Assembly: GCA_965230065.1 (NCBI GenBank)
Contig: OZ245942.1
Span: 6,882,001-6,946,000, forward strand
DNA: 64,000 nucleotides
Source of the DNA: G965230065 sp965230065
Lineage (GTDB): Bacteria; Bacteroidota; Bacteroidia; Cytophagales; Cyclobacteriaceae
Reading direction: 5' to 3'
The notes beneath the pieces are model-generated. The model was given only the letters and a program-made list of their open reading frames with translations. It was not told the DNA's origin and ran no database searches. Every line of letters begins with the position of its first letter. Positions within the stretch are counted from its first letter, which is position 1. The position numbers and the translations under genes are program-made. Shown here one piece after another: positions 42,599-52,488 of the stretch.

Positions 42599-45331
42599 AT
42601 GAAGTTTAAGAAAACACTAATTTTTTCGGCCATGGTGTTGGCTGTTGCTGGCACTTACTTTCTAACAACATCCTTACGACACCAAAAAGTAGACTTTAAT
42701 AGTCAGGTGCGCCCCATTCTCAATAAAAATTGCATCACCTGCCACGGGGGCGTAAAAAAGCAGGCTGAGTTTAGCTTGTTGTTTCGTGAAGATGCTTTGC
42801 TGCCCAACGAATCGGGGTTGCCTGCCATTGTGCCTGGAAAACCGGAAGAAAGTGAACTCATTAACCGCATCACCCACCACGACCCGGAAGAACGCATGCC
42901 TCCGGAAAGTGACCCTTTATCCAAACAGGAAATTGAAGTGCTTACCCAATGGATTGAAGAAGGTGCGGAATGGGAAGACCACTGGGCCTACATACCTCCC
43001 CAACCCACCACACCTCCCGAAACCAGTTCAGATTGGACGAAAAATGATATTGACAAATTTATCCTTGCCCGCTTAGAGGAAGAAAAATTACAGCCTTCCC
43101 CACAAGCCGATAAAGGTACTTTGTTGCGTCGGGTCAGCCTAGACCTCACTGGCCTTCCTCCTACCCCGGACGAACTGGAGGCTTTTCTGCAAGATTCTTC
43201 TGCCAACGCTTACGAAAAAGTGGTAGACCGTCTGTTGGCTTCTCCTCACTACGGTGAACGTTGGGCCAGCATGTGGCTCGATCTGGCCCGATATGCCGAT
43301 TCTAAAGGCTATGAAAAAGATGACTATCGCTCCATCTGGAAATACCGTGATTGGGTTATCAACGCTTTTAACCAGGACATGCCGTATGACCAGTTTACGA
43401 TAGAACAACTGGCCGGAGACCTGCTGCCCAACCCTACAGAAGACCAACTTATCGCAACGGCATTTCACCGAAACACCATGAACAATGACGAGGGCGGAAC
43501 CGACAATGAAGAATATCGTGTTGTAGCGGTCATCGACAGGGTAAATACTACCTGGGATGTGTGGCAGGCTACTACCATGAGTTGTGTTCAATGCCACAGC
43601 CATCCGTACGACCCTATCCGAAATAAGGAATATTATAAGTTCATGGCTTTTTTAAACAACACAGCAGATGCAGATGTCCCCAGCGAATCACCTACGTTGA
43701 AAATCTTTACTGAGGAAGAAGACCAACAGCAACTCAATACAATTCAGCGTTGGGTTAGCAATAATGCGGCCATTGAGCAGGAAGAAGAAAATGAAAAAAC
43801 AGTAAATTATTATACCCAACTGATAAAAATTACCGAACCAAAAATTCACCCTGAAAAATTTGATTTGGTAGAAAAGGGCTCTGACAATGCCGGGGTACGC
43901 ATCAGTGTGGATGATGGCGGATATGCCCGGGCAAAAGGTATTCCCCTGGAAGGGAAGCCTGCCCTGCTCATCAAATATTCCTCTGAACATGCCTGCGGAA
44001 AAGTAGAAATCAGGATTGATAGTTTAAAAGGCCCCCTGCTTGGAGCACTACACATTCAAAAAACCAATGGTAATACCATTGCCTCAGTAGATGTAGAACA
44101 GATAAAAGGTAAACGCGACCTCTACTTTATCTTTAAAAATCCCGGTGCCGAAGGAAGGGTTGCTAACATTGAATGGCTATTGTTCTACGATCCCCTGCCT
44201 GGGGCGGACCAACCAGGGTACATTAATGCACAAAAAGCATTTTTAAGCCTGCTCAATGCAGATAATACAATACGCACCCCGGTTTTAGTAGAAAACCCAA
44301 AAAACTATGCCCGAAAAACGCATGTACTGGAGCGTGGCAACTGGCTGGTGTATGGAGAACAGGTACAGGCCGGTGTACCTGAAAGTTGGAATGCATTACC
44401 CCAAAAGGAGGAACCTTATACTCGCCTGGATATGGCCCGTTGGCTCATGAGTGAAGAGAACCCGCTCACAGCCAGGGTGATGGTCAACCGCCTCTGGGGG
44501 CGCCTGTTTGGCATTGGCATCGTAGAAACTGAAGAAGATTTTGGAACGCAGGGGTTCTATCCCTCCCATCCCGAATTGCTAGATTGGCTGTCCATAAAGT
44601 TTTCTCAGGATTATGATTGGAGCATGAAAAAATTGCTCAAGCTCATGGTTATGTCAGCCACTTACCAGCAGTCATCCAAAATTAATCCTGACTTACTGGA
44701 AAAAGACCCTGCCAACAGGTGGCTTGCCCGTGGTCCCAGGGTGCGGCTAACCGCTGAGCAGGTTCGTGACCAGACTTTAGCCGTAAGCGGATTGCTATCT
44801 GACAAAATGTATGGCGCCAGCGTAATGCCTCCGCAGCCGGAGGGCATCTGGCAAGTGGTTTACAGCGGTAAAAAATGGGAAACCAGTGAAGGGGAAGATA
44901 AATATCGCAGAGGGTTGTATACTTACATCCGGCGTACCAGCCCTTACCCTTCCATGATTTCATTTGATGCCCCCAGTCGGGAATTTTGTGTCACACGCAG
45001 GATTCGTACCAATACACCCTTGCAGGCTTTGATTACCCTGAACGATCCGGTATTTATTGAAGCCTCCAGAGCCTTAGCTACAAGTATGAGGGAGAATGAA
45101 TCCGCCGTGCCTGCCATGATTCAGAAAGGGTATACCAAAGCCTTGTTAAAAAAACCCGACATAGAAACATTGGCTTCACTAGAGGAATTATATGCCGAGT
45201 CTGTACGTTATTATGAGCAAAACCCGGATGAAATAATTGAAATGGCTGGTAAACAGGACAAAGCACTTGCTGCCATGACCGTAGTAGCTAATGCTATCCT
45301 TAACCTGGACGAATTTGTTACCAAAGTGTAA
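42599..45331 (+). CDS. Cytochrome-c / DUF1549 / DUF1553 (PSCyt1-PSCyt2-PSD1) protein
   Basis: A 910-residue exported protein (helix TLIFSAMVLAVAGTYFL). The planctomycete-type cytochrome c domain comes first, with haem motif CITCHGG (~43) and a distal EERMPPES. Next is PSCyt2/DUF1549 (~125-330; DLTGLPPTPDELEAFL, YGERWASMWLDLARYADSKG). A beta-rich CBM-like insert covers ~400-530 and PSD1/DUF1553 ~575-860 (LTARVMVNRLWGRLFGIGIV, PSREFCVTRRIRTNTPLQAL). A second CxxCH-like VQCHSHPYD lies in DUF1549. These proteins occur with DUF1501 proteins and are thought to be secreted oxidoreductases; the substrate is unknown. The DUF1501 gene follows. Confidence 0.92.
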   Translation: MKFKKTLIFSAMVLAVAGTYFLTTSLRHQKVDFNSQVRPILNKNCITCHGGVKKQAEFSLLFREDALLPNESGLPAIVPGKPEESELINRITHHDPEERMPPESDPLSKQEIEVLTQWIEEGAEWEDHWAYIPPQPTTPPETSSDWTKNDIDKFILARLEEEKLQPSPQADKGTLLRRVSLDLTGLPPTPDELEAFLQDSSANAYEKVVDRLLASPHYGERWASMWLDLARYADSKGYEKDDYRSIWKYRDWVINAFNQDMPYDQFTIEQLAGDLLPNPTEDQLIATAFHRNTMNNDEGGTDNEEYRVVAVIDRVNTTWDVWQATTMSCVQCHSHPYDPIRNKEYYKFMAFLNNTADADVPSESPTLKIFTEEEDQQQLNTIQRWVSNNAAIEQEEENEKTVNYYTQLIKITEPKIHPEKFDLVEKGSDNAGVRISVDDGGYARAKGIPLEGKPALLIKYSSEHACGKVEIRIDSLKGPLLGALHIQKTNGNTIASVDVEQIKGKRDLYFIFKNPGAEGRVANIEWLLFYDPLPGADQPGYINAQKAFLSLLNADNTIRTPVLVENPKNYARKTHVLERGNWLVYGEQVQAGVPESWNALPQKEEPYTRLDMARWLMSEENPLTARVMVNRLWGRLFGIGIVETEEDFGTQGFYPSHPELLDWLSIKFSQDYDWSMKKLLKLMVMSATYQQSSKINPDLLEKDPANRWLARGPRVRLTAEQVRDQTLAVSGLLSDKMYGASVMPPQPEGIWQVVYSGKKWETSEGEDKYRRGLYTYIRRTSPYPSMISFDAPSREFCVTRRIRTNTPLQALITLNDPVFIEASRALATSMRENESAVPAMIQKGYTKALLKKPDIETLASLEELYAESVRYYEQNPDEIIEMAGKQDKALAAMTVVANAILNLDEFVTKV

Positions 45332-45472
45332 AAGTGACTTTCTAACCGGGCTGCCGGCGCAGTCGCTACTTCCGTTTCCAGCAGATAACGTGAAGTCTCC
45401 TGCGGAAGCCTCCACTGAAAAGTAAAGGGAAATAAAAAATTTGCTTTACCAATATAATACATCATTAACAAT

Positions 45473-46951
45473 ATGGATTTACTACAAGAAGCACGGAACG
45501 AAATTCTACAATTTGAAACCCGTCGTCATTTTTTAAAAAAATGCACTTCTGGCCTCGGAGCCATTGCCCTGGGGTCATTGATAGGCTGCGACCCTTTTGC
45601 AGCATTTTCTAAAAAAATCAACGCTTCTACTGATCCATTGTCTTACAAATTACCGCATTTTGCGCCGAAAGCCAAACGCATTATCTACCTGCACATGGCA
45701 GGTTCCCCTTCCCAACTGGAGCTTTTTGATTACAAGCCTGAACTGCACAAGCTGGATGGTAAAGATTGTCCTCCATCATTTCTGGAAGGAAAAAGATTTG
45801 CGTTTATTCAGGGTGTACCCAAAATGCTTGGTCCCCAGGCTACTTTCAAACAACATGGAGAATCGGGTGCTATTGTTTCTGAAAACCTGCCTTATTTTAG
45901 TCAGGTAGTAGATGAAACGGCTATTCTCAAAGCCATGCATACTGATGAGTTTAACCATGCCCCAGCCCAATTGCTCATGCAAACGGGCAGCCCCCGTTTA
46001 GGCCGTCCCAGCATGGGTTCCTGGGTCACGTACGGGTTAGGCTCAGAAAACCAGAACCTGCCTGGCTTTATCGTGCTGGTATCTGGTGGAAAAACGCCTT
46101 CTGCGGGTAAGAGTGTATGGGGTTCCGGTTTTTTACCTACAGTATATCAGGGCGTACAGTGCCGTTCCGATGGTGACCCGGTATTATACGTATCCAACCC
46201 TGATGGCATGAACCGTGACCTGCGCCGCAAATCATTGGATGCCATTAATAAAATTAACAAAAAGCAGTATGAAGAAATGGGCGATCCGGAAACGTTGACG
46301 CGTATTTCACAATACGAAATGGCTTTCCGCATGCAAATTTCAGTGCCGGACGTGATGGATATTAGCCAGGAACCGGAGTACATCCATAAAATGTATGGCA
46401 CAGAGCCGGGGAAAGGATCTTTTGCCAATAACTGCCTGCTGGCCCGCAGGTTAGCCGAACGTGATGTACGCTTCATCCAGTTGTTTCACTGGGGATGGGA
46501 TACCCACGGCGATTCGGCTACCAATGGGCTCAATGAGGGTTTCAAAGATCGCTGCAAAGAAGTAGACCAGCCCATGAGTGCCTTAATTCAGGATTTGAAA
46601 CAAAGAGGACTGCTTGATGACACATTAATTGTTTGGGGCGGTGAATTTGGGCGCACGCCTATGCAGGAAAACCGGGGCGGACGTGAAATGCCGTTCAAAG
46701 GGCGCGACCACCACACCGAAGCTTTTACCATGTGGATGGCTGGCGGTGGCATAAAACCTGGCATAACCTATGGGGAAACAGACGAATTAGGCTACTTTGG
46801 CACCAAAGACCGGGTACATATCCATGACTTGCAGGCTACGATCCTTCATTTGATGGGCATGGACCACGAGCGCCTCACTTATCACTTCCAGGGGCGCGAT
46901 TTCCGGCTTACTGATGTGCATGGGAAAGTGGTTAAGGATATTTTGGCATAA
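45473..46951 (+). CDS. DUF1501 family protein
   Basis: A 492-residue protein with a Tat-like N-terminus (TRRHFLKKCTSGLGAIALGS). The alkaline-phosphatase-like fold of DUF1501 shows in IYLHMAGSPSQLELFDYKP (~65), AMHTDEFNHAPAQLLMQTG (~155), QLFHWGWDTHGDS (~335), DTLIVWGGEFGRTPMQENRG (~385) and RDHHTEAFTMWMAGGG (~410); metal ligands are likely the Asp/His in these blocks. It pairs with the cytochrome/DUF1553 protein 142 bases upstream, the standard arrangement in Planctomycetes, Verrucomicrobia and some Bacteroidota. Exact reaction unknown. Confidence 0.93.
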   Translation: MDLLQEARNEILQFETRRHFLKKCTSGLGAIALGSLIGCDPFAAFSKKINASTDPLSYKLPHFAPKAKRIIYLHMAGSPSQLELFDYKPELHKLDGKDCPPSFLEGKRFAFIQGVPKMLGPQATFKQHGESGAIVSENLPYFSQVVDETAILKAMHTDEFNHAPAQLLMQTGSPRLGRPSMGSWVTYGLGSENQNLPGFIVLVSGGKTPSAGKSVWGSGFLPTVYQGVQCRSDGDPVLYVSNPDGMNRDLRRKSLDAINKINKKQYEEMGDPETLTRISQYEMAFRMQISVPDVMDISQEPEYIHKMYGTEPGKGSFANNCLLARRLAERDVRFIQLFHWGWDTHGDSATNGLNEGFKDRCKEVDQPMSALIQDLKQRGLLDDTLIVWGGEFGRTPMQENRGGREMPFKGRDHHTEAFTMWMAGGGIKPGITYGETDELGYFGTKDRVHIHDLQATILHLMGMDHERLTYHFQGRDFRLTDVHGKVVKDILA

Positions 46952-46953
46952 AA

Positions 46954-46988
46954 AAAGCGATGCCTTTTTCATTACAAGGCATCGCTTT
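46954..46988. terminator. Bidirectional terminator
   Basis: Perfect arms AAAGCGATGCCTT and AAGGCATCGCTTT with a short loop; A-rich before and T/A-rich after. It separates the DUF1501 gene from the convergent barrel gene. Confidence 0.88.
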
Positions 46989-47010
46989 CAAAATATACTT
47001 TTCTTAATCT

Positions 47011-47625
47011 TTAAAACAACTTCAAGCCCAGGCTAAAGAGCCATTGGTTGTTGCGCATATCGGTATCAAAACTTTCATTCCCAATATCAATTTCATCACT
47101 CAGGTTACTCAGCCCTCCTTCATACCGCACATCAAAAGTGAGCTTTCCGATGTCAAGTCCAACACCAGCCTGAAAACCAACCGTGGCATTTTGATAATTG
47201 CTCTTTACTTCATCAACTGTCCCTTTACTTCGGGCATCTTCACTGAGGATAAGGCTAAAAGCCGGCCCTGCATTCACACGTAATAGTTTTGCAAACCGCA
47301 TTCCTGCCAAAATAGGCAAGTCTAATTTATTATAATTCAACTCAGCCACCTGGTCCAGGTTTCCTCCAGCATTATCGGTATATTTTACCTCACCGCCTGT
47401 AGAAGTAAATGTTAATTCGGGCTGCACATAAAACCCGGCAATCGTGATACGGGAAAACAAACCGGCATGAAATCCAACACTGGCGTCGCCTGAAGCAACC
47501 TCTTGCACATCATCTAGTTTAATACTGGAACTACTAATGCCGACTTTGGGGCCTAATGTAAATATCTGTCCAAAAACAGTACTTGTTGTAAATGCAAGCA
47601 CAAGCATAACCATTAATTTTCTCAT
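47011..47625 (-). CDS. PorT-like outer-membrane beta-barrel protein
   Basis: About 204 residues with a signal peptide (LMVMLVLAFTTSTVFGQ), then GPKVGISSSSIKL, a start shared by PorT/OMP_b-brl_2 proteins. Repeated amphipathic strands follow (FHAGLFSRITIAGFYVQPEL, LPILAGMRFAKLLRVNAGPA, VGFQAGVGLDIGKLTFDVRY) and the end is FSLGLKLF. A small eight-stranded barrel, role unknown. The start at 47625 gives a normal signal peptide; an upstream ATG at 47697 would add an unlikely leader. Confidence 0.85.
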   Translation of the reverse strand: MRKLMVMLVLAFTTSTVFGQIFTLGPKVGISSSSIKLDDVQEVASGDASVGFHAGLFSRITIAGFYVQPELTFTSTGGEVKYTDNAGGNLDQVAELNYNKLDLPILAGMRFAKLLRVNAGPAFSLILSEDARSKGTVDEVKSNYQNATVGFQAGVGLDIGKLTFDVRYEGGLSNLSDEIDIGNESFDTDMRNNQWLFSLGLKLF

Positions 47626-47735
47626 AGGGATTAATTTTTGTTTTACCAATTTAAAATGATGGCCTTCATACAGGCCAGATAAACACAACACTTTCACATG
47701 CTAACGCAGCATAAAAAGTATTATTGGCATTATTG

Positions 47736-50700
47736 TCAAAAATCATACCCTAAAGTAAGGAAGAATCGGGGCTTGCCTACAATATTATCTTCTATTGGGT
47801 AAGCAATATCAAATTTCAGATAGTATCCCAGCAGCACAGTTCTTACTCCACCACCATAACTCATGAGCCAGGGGTTTTTGAAGTTTTGGAGTTCTACCCG
47901 AAATGGCCCACCATCTTCTATGATTTCGGTATTCAGGCTGTTTTTCTCATTGAAAGGACTATTGCCCGTCCAGGAAGACCCAACATCATAGAAACCGATA
48001 AATTCAAGATTTCTGAAGAAATTGGAGGCAATCGGCCCCCGGAAGAAGTAGCGAATTACAGGAAAACGTAATTCAGCCGTGAAGGTAAGTACACTGTTTC
48101 CATTAAATTTATTATAGTTGAACCCCCGCAGAGGCACATAATCAACAAACAAGATATCACTATTATCCACATTGTTATTGATAGCCAAAGGGTCGCCTTC
48201 ACGGGTGCGGTCTGTTTTATTAAACAGCCAGTTGTCCATTCCTCCCAAAAGGTATTTTTTAGGGCTGTTACCGAAAAAAGTACCGTAATAAAGCCGGGAG
48301 GCAAAGATAAACTCCCGGTGGATTTTCTGATAATTCCGAATATCTACTGAAATGTTGCTAAAACTTTTCTGCGCATCGTCTAATCCCTGATAGTGTGTAA
48401 ACATGGCCTTTGCCCGCGTTCCTTCGTATAAGTTTAGCCCACCGACAAGCGTGTTATCAAAAACAATACCCCCCTTCAGTCCGGCATAGTTGAAAAAGCT
48501 CTCACTTTCAGGAGGTGCACCTGGGCGTATTGAATTTGGGTTAAGGTCGTAAAACTGTGTATTGGCATAAAAAGGATTGAGTTCGAACCGGGTAGTTACG
48601 TTCACGGGTAATGAGGCTCCCACTTCAAACTGATTCAAGATATATTTATGCGTAGTCAGATCGCTCGATGACTCCAGATAAACTCCATCCCGTTGATACC
48701 TGGCCCTGTAATCAATCCGGTTTTTAAGGAATTGGTATTCTGTAAAAATAGTAGAGCTACGCAAATCGGTCATAGCCAGAATTCCCCCATAGAACTTATG
48801 GTTTTCCAGCATATCGTTCATTTGCGCTTCGATCAGGAAACCAAACCCACGCAAGGGATCAATGGCCAGAGAAGTAACGATATTATCAGCGCTGAAGCGC
48901 GTTTCATAAGGCAATGGCCCATAAATTTTTGTTTCCTTTTGCAGCCTTCTGTACCTTGACAAGAATGAGTTTGAGCTGGTTTCCCTGGGTTCGGCTCCAT
49001 CCGCAAAGTTGTAGTTGCGTGTGTTGATGTCGCTGGTATCGCTGCTAAATGTATAATTATCTGTATTGATTATATCATTTGGACTCGTGTCAAAGACATA
49101 ATTGTCGGTATCAATAATATCTGGATCATCCGGCAGAGCGGGTTGCTGCTCAGGAATGGTATCCGTCACAGCTAATTCATCCTTAACCTCTAATAAAGAA
49201 TCCGCGTCCAGTATCAAATTCTGACCGATGCTTAGCGTATCACTTTGGTTGATTCCAACCTGCGTACTATCAGCAACAGGGGACATTACATTACCATTAA
49301 AATCAACTATTTGCCCCTGCTCTCCAAGTGTATTCTCTTCTTTATCCTTTTGTTGGTTTTTCTGCCTGTTTTTGGCAATTCTCTGGGAAATCACTTTGAC
49401 CTGCAATGCCTGCTCACGCTGAGTTTTAGGGGTAAATATATTTTTGTCCAAATCATAATCCTTCAAATGATAAACGTGGTCTTTACCATTAGAAAGCATA
49501 ACATATGCAATGCTACCGGTTTCAAAATGGACATCGTAATCTTTAATACTGATACCCTGGTCAGATACCTGATGGAACAAGCTGTCATACAAGTTATACT
49601 TATAAATATTATAGATGCCCCGCTGATCGCTCAGGTAATAAATGGTTGATTCGTCTTTGGGCACCGGGTTAATATCACGGCTGATGGTATTGGTAACCCG
49701 GGTAAGGAGGGTATCGGTTGCATCTAAATCATAAATAAAAATATTGAAATTATCATTTATATCTTCACTGAGTTCAATCTCAGAAGCTTTCGTATTGACA
49801 GTATAGATGATAGAATCATTAGGCCTGTTGCTGCTAAAGACAATGGCATCGGTGCCCGGAATAAACTTAGGGTGGATATCATCATAAATATCATTACTCA
49901 ACCTGGTGATCACATTCCTGTCGGGGTTATACAAAAACAAATCATTCTTTCCACTGTAGTCGCCGCTCAATATAGCCAGGCGGCCATTGTCATTGAAAGA
50001 AAAATCTTTAACCTGGTTAAATTTCACCAGCTTTTTCTGTTGCTTTCTTCCATTGTTCCGGTTATACATCCACAGGTGGTTTTGTCCTCTTTTTGTGCCA
50101 ATGATCCCCAATACATTATTGTTGCGCCAACTCAGCAAAGGCACATCATAATCTATTTCCTGGTTGATTACCTTATACCCTCCGATATGTACCGTTTTAT
50201 CTTTTCCGTTTTGCAGGTTTCTGATACGTACTTTGTATTTACCCTTATAGTTCTCGGAATAGGCCAGAAACTTTCCATCCGGACTAATCCTGACTTTATT
50301 GTACACATAATCTTTTTTGTTCTTTTTCCGCAAACGGTGGTCCCGCACAGGAAAAGTGTAATTCTCTTGCACCTGAAGTGCCATCTCATAATAATAATCT
50401 TCCCACTGTTTGATAAATAATTTGTACGGTACGCCCAGTGTATTCACTATACTGTTTTCTTCATTACGAATAATACGGGTCAGGTTCAGAATATTGGAGA
50501 TGCTACTCTTCCCATAACGTTCGGCAATAAAATTCCAAACCGACTGCCCCACCAAAGCAGATTCTTCATCTGAAAATTTGGAGAGTTTGATATTCTTTTC
50601 TGTAAGAAAAAGATCCCGCATGAAATCATCCATCTCTATACTCCATCCTTTGGCAATATAATGGGCAGCTCCTTTGATAAACCATGAGGGCAAACTCAAT

Positions 50701-51200
50701 AGATACGCACTCTGGAACATATCAGTGAGGCTACCTCCAAACATCATATCATTGATGAGCATATTGGAGATATCCAGTACCAATTCGTCCTTGAAAGTTT
50801 GCATATTGCCCGTATAAGCCACTTCTACCTGCGATTTTACAAAATTCGTTTGGCCACCAATGGTAAAAGGGTTATCGTTTACGCCTACATTGCTTTGCTG
50901 CAAATCGTGAATAGCATTATAAAGAAATATTTTGGTTTTGGAATAAGGGGCATATCCGATGGCATCGGTAATCCGCTCAAACTCTTCTTCCAGAAATTCG
51001 GCAGCAATCCGGGCTGTTGCTTCTCCCCCATCGTAAAAGTAAATGTCAAAATTATCCGAGCTAAAATACCTCCAGTTGAAACTCTTATACTGTAACCGGT
51101 TTTTGCCAAACTGATTCTGGGCAGATTGAGCAAATGCAGCTACGCCCATCACCATGATGAGAATAACTGATAAAATATGTTTTTTTCTATTCATAATCAT
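47736..51200 (-). CDS. Large envelope protein: peptidase-MA-like domain, TolB-like propeller, D15-like barrel
   Basis: About 1154 residues with a signal peptide (LIMVMGVAAFAQ). Residues ~30-280 resemble a peptidase-MA (gluzincin) domain: FDIYFYDGGEATARIAAEFL and PSWFIKGAAHYIAKGW, but HExxH is replaced by GAAHY, so it is probably inactive. Next (~285-620) is a TolB/PD40-like propeller (KVRISPDGKFLAYSENYKGK, KFIPGTDAIVFSSNRPND). A disordered linker contains short NYxF repeats (DTDNYVFDTS, NTDNYTFSSD, NTRNYNFADG; ~705-750). The C-terminal ~380 residues are a BamA/Omp85-like D15 barrel (VPLRGFNYNKFNGNSVLTFT, VGSSWTG). Its ATG overlaps the stop of the upstream oxidoreductase gene (ATGA), which supports the start at 51200. 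Likely outer-membrane assembly or export. Confidence 0.82.
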   Translation of the reverse strand: MIMNRKKHILSVILIMVMGVAAFAQSAQNQFGKNRLQYKSFNWRYFSSDNFDIYFYDGGEATARIAAEFLEEEFERITDAIGYAPYSKTKIFLYNAIHDLQQSNVGVNDNPFTIGGQTNFVKSQVEVAYTGNMQTFKDELVLDISNMLINDMMFGGSLTDMFQSAYLLSLPSWFIKGAAHYIAKGWSIEMDDFMRDLFLTEKNIKLSKFSDEESALVGQSVWNFIAERYGKSSISNILNLTRIIRNEENSIVNTLGVPYKLFIKQWEDYYYEMALQVQENYTFPVRDHRLRKKNKKDYVYNKVRISPDGKFLAYSENYKGKYKVRIRNLQNGKDKTVHIGGYKVINQEIDYDVPLLSWRNNNVLGIIGTKRGQNHLWMYNRNNGRKQQKKLVKFNQVKDFSFNDNGRLAILSGDYSGKNDLFLYNPDRNVITRLSNDIYDDIHPKFIPGTDAIVFSSNRPNDSIIYTVNTKASEIELSEDINDNFNIFIYDLDATDTLLTRVTNTISRDINPVPKDESTIYYLSDQRGIYNIYKYNLYDSLFHQVSDQGISIKDYDVHFETGSIAYVMLSNGKDHVYHLKDYDLDKNIFTPKTQREQALQVKVISQRIAKNRQKNQQKDKEENTLGEQGQIVDFNGNVMSPVADSTQVGINQSDTLSIGQNLILDADSLLEVKDELAVTDTIPEQQPALPDDPDIIDTDNYVFDTSPNDIINTDNYTFSSDTSDINTRNYNFADGAEPRETSSNSFLSRYRRLQKETKIYGPLPYETRFSADNIVTSLAIDPLRGFGFLIEAQMNDMLENHKFYGGILAMTDLRSSTIFTEYQFLKNRIDYRARYQRDGVYLESSSDLTTHKYILNQFEVGASLPVNVTTRFELNPFYANTQFYDLNPNSIRPGAPPESESFFNYAGLKGGIVFDNTLVGGLNLYEGTRAKAMFTHYQGLDDAQKSFSNISVDIRNYQKIHREFIFASRLYYGTFFGNSPKKYLLGGMDNWLFNKTDRTREGDPLAINNNVDNSDILFVDYVPLRGFNYNKFNGNSVLTFTAELRFPVIRYFFRGPIASNFFRNLEFIGFYDVGSSWTGNSPFNEKNSLNTEIIEDGGPFRVELQNFKNPWLMSYGGGVRTVLLGYYLKFDIAYPIEDNIVGKPRFFLTLGYDF

Positions 51201-52285
51201 TGTGCTGTAGCCGAACAATAATCCTCAATAAATCTATCAATATTAATTGCTTTGTCTAATGTCCCTTCCCCTTCCAGGAAAGCTGCAAATTGCCTGGCAA
51301 AATATGGCGCTAAAGATACCCCTTTAGAACCAAAACCATTAAATACTCCCAAAGGTTTGTATTCAGGATGTAAACCTATCATGGGCCTTCTGTCTTTGGT
51401 AGCAGGCCGTACGCCTGCATCCTGTCCAACAACCTCATAATTTAGTTTGAGCAATGCCTCCAGTTTTTCACACAAATAGCTTTTTGCTTTCTGTGTTATA
51501 TCAGAGCTTAAATCTTTATGCTCATAAGTAGCCCCCACTTTATACAACCCGTTGTAGAACGGCAAAACAAAAACACCCCTGTTTAAGATTACGGGTATTT
51601 GGACTGACAACTTTATGTATAACACTTCACCTTTTACCAAACGAAATGGCAACCAGCCAAAGTAAGGGTTCGCCCTCCCGGCCGATCCATCACAAAAAAT
51701 AATTTTTCGGGCGTAGCACCCATTATATTGAATATGATCGTCGTGAATATCAAGTAAGTTTTCTGAAAAATTATGCTTTTCAAAAACACCTTGTTTCTCC
51801 AAATATTCCCGGTAAGCCCCGACTAATTGCGGTAAGTCAACATAACCAGATTGCCGAAGCATAAGCCCCCCCATTTCATCGTATGCATCCTTTTCAAACA
51901 CGGGTTGATCAGATACATACTCAACGTAAGGAGCAAACTCCTTATTGTCGCCTTTGGGTATCCATTCGTTTTGTTCACGTACAGAAGAAAACGGACGATA
52001 AATGTTTTTTTTATATAAAAATTGCGTTTCCAGTAGCTGCTCGAGCTCTTGGTAGCAAGCGTGTAAATAAGGAAAAAGTTCATCGGCCCTCCATGTTTTT
52101 ACCATTGCACGGCCTGTTACCGGATTAAAAATACCCGCAGCGGCATACGAAGCCGTTTGCTGATGGGCTGCACCCAGTTGGACTGCATCAAGTATCTTAA
52201 TTTTGCTGCCCCTTTTCAGTAAATGATAAGAGAGCAAAGTGCCTGCCAATCCCTGGCCAACGATCAAATAATCAACTTCCTTCAT
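51197..52285 (-). CDS. FAD-dependent oxidoreductase, DAO family
   Basis: A 362-residue soluble flavoprotein. The Rossmann motif YLIVGQGLAGTLLSYHLLKR (~6-25) opens the protein; SYAAAGIFNPVTGRAMVKTW (~46-65) is the substrate-side strand block of DAO enzymes. KIIFCDGSAGRANPYFGWL (~205) and the end block GVRPATKDRRPMIGLHPEYK (~305) with FNGFGSKGVSLAPYFA follow. DAO enzymes oxidise amino or imino groups; the substrate cannot be told. The MnmC C-terminal domain is a relative. The gene overlaps the giant envelope protein by 4 bases, an odd functional pair. Confidence 0.87.
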   Translation of the reverse strand: MKEVDYLIVGQGLAGTLLSYHLLKRGSKIKILDAVQLGAAHQQTASYAAAGIFNPVTGRAMVKTWRADELFPYLHACYQELEQLLETQFLYKKNIYRPFSSVREQNEWIPKGDNKEFAPYVEYVSDQPVFEKDAYDEMGGLMLRQSGYVDLPQLVGAYREYLEKQGVFEKHNFSENLLDIHDDHIQYNGCYARKIIFCDGSAGRANPYFGWLPFRLVKGEVLYIKLSVQIPVILNRGVFVLPFYNGLYKVGATYEHKDLSSDITQKAKSYLCEKLEALLKLNYEVVGQDAGVRPATKDRRPMIGLHPEYKPLGVFNGFGSKGVSLAPYFARQFAAFLEGEGTLDKAINIDRFIEDYCSATAQ

Positions 52286-52417
52286 TAAATTAAATGCAAG
52301 TAATTTTGAATATTCTGCATTATCAGTTCTATTTTGTAATTTACAAAAATTTTTCAGAAGAATATTGTACTGTAACAGACACTAATTTAGTTTATAGTTT
52401 TTTGTTTTCTGTTTTTA

Positions 52418-52471
52418 GTTTCCAGTTGCCTGTTACCAGTTATCGTGCAGGTAAACGGGGAACTGGCAAAC
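52418..52471. repeat. Phrase-repeat hairpin in the pssA leader
   Basis: Arm 52418-52437 (GTTTCCAGTTGCCTGTTACC) pairs with 52450-52471 after small bulges. Preceded by a TTTAGTTTATAGTTTTTTG-type T/G-rich phrase (52387-52417). CCAGTTGCCTGTT is shared with 41357-41369, and TAGTTTCCAGTT with 53150-53161. Confidence 0.6.
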
Positions 52472-52488
52472 CTAAACCCCAGCCCGCT

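Noticed and set aside
45332..45472. Possible regulatory hairpin between the DUF1553 and DUF1501 genes
   Set aside because: Only short imperfect pairings (CGGAAG/CTTCCG) were found; not convincing as terminator or switch.
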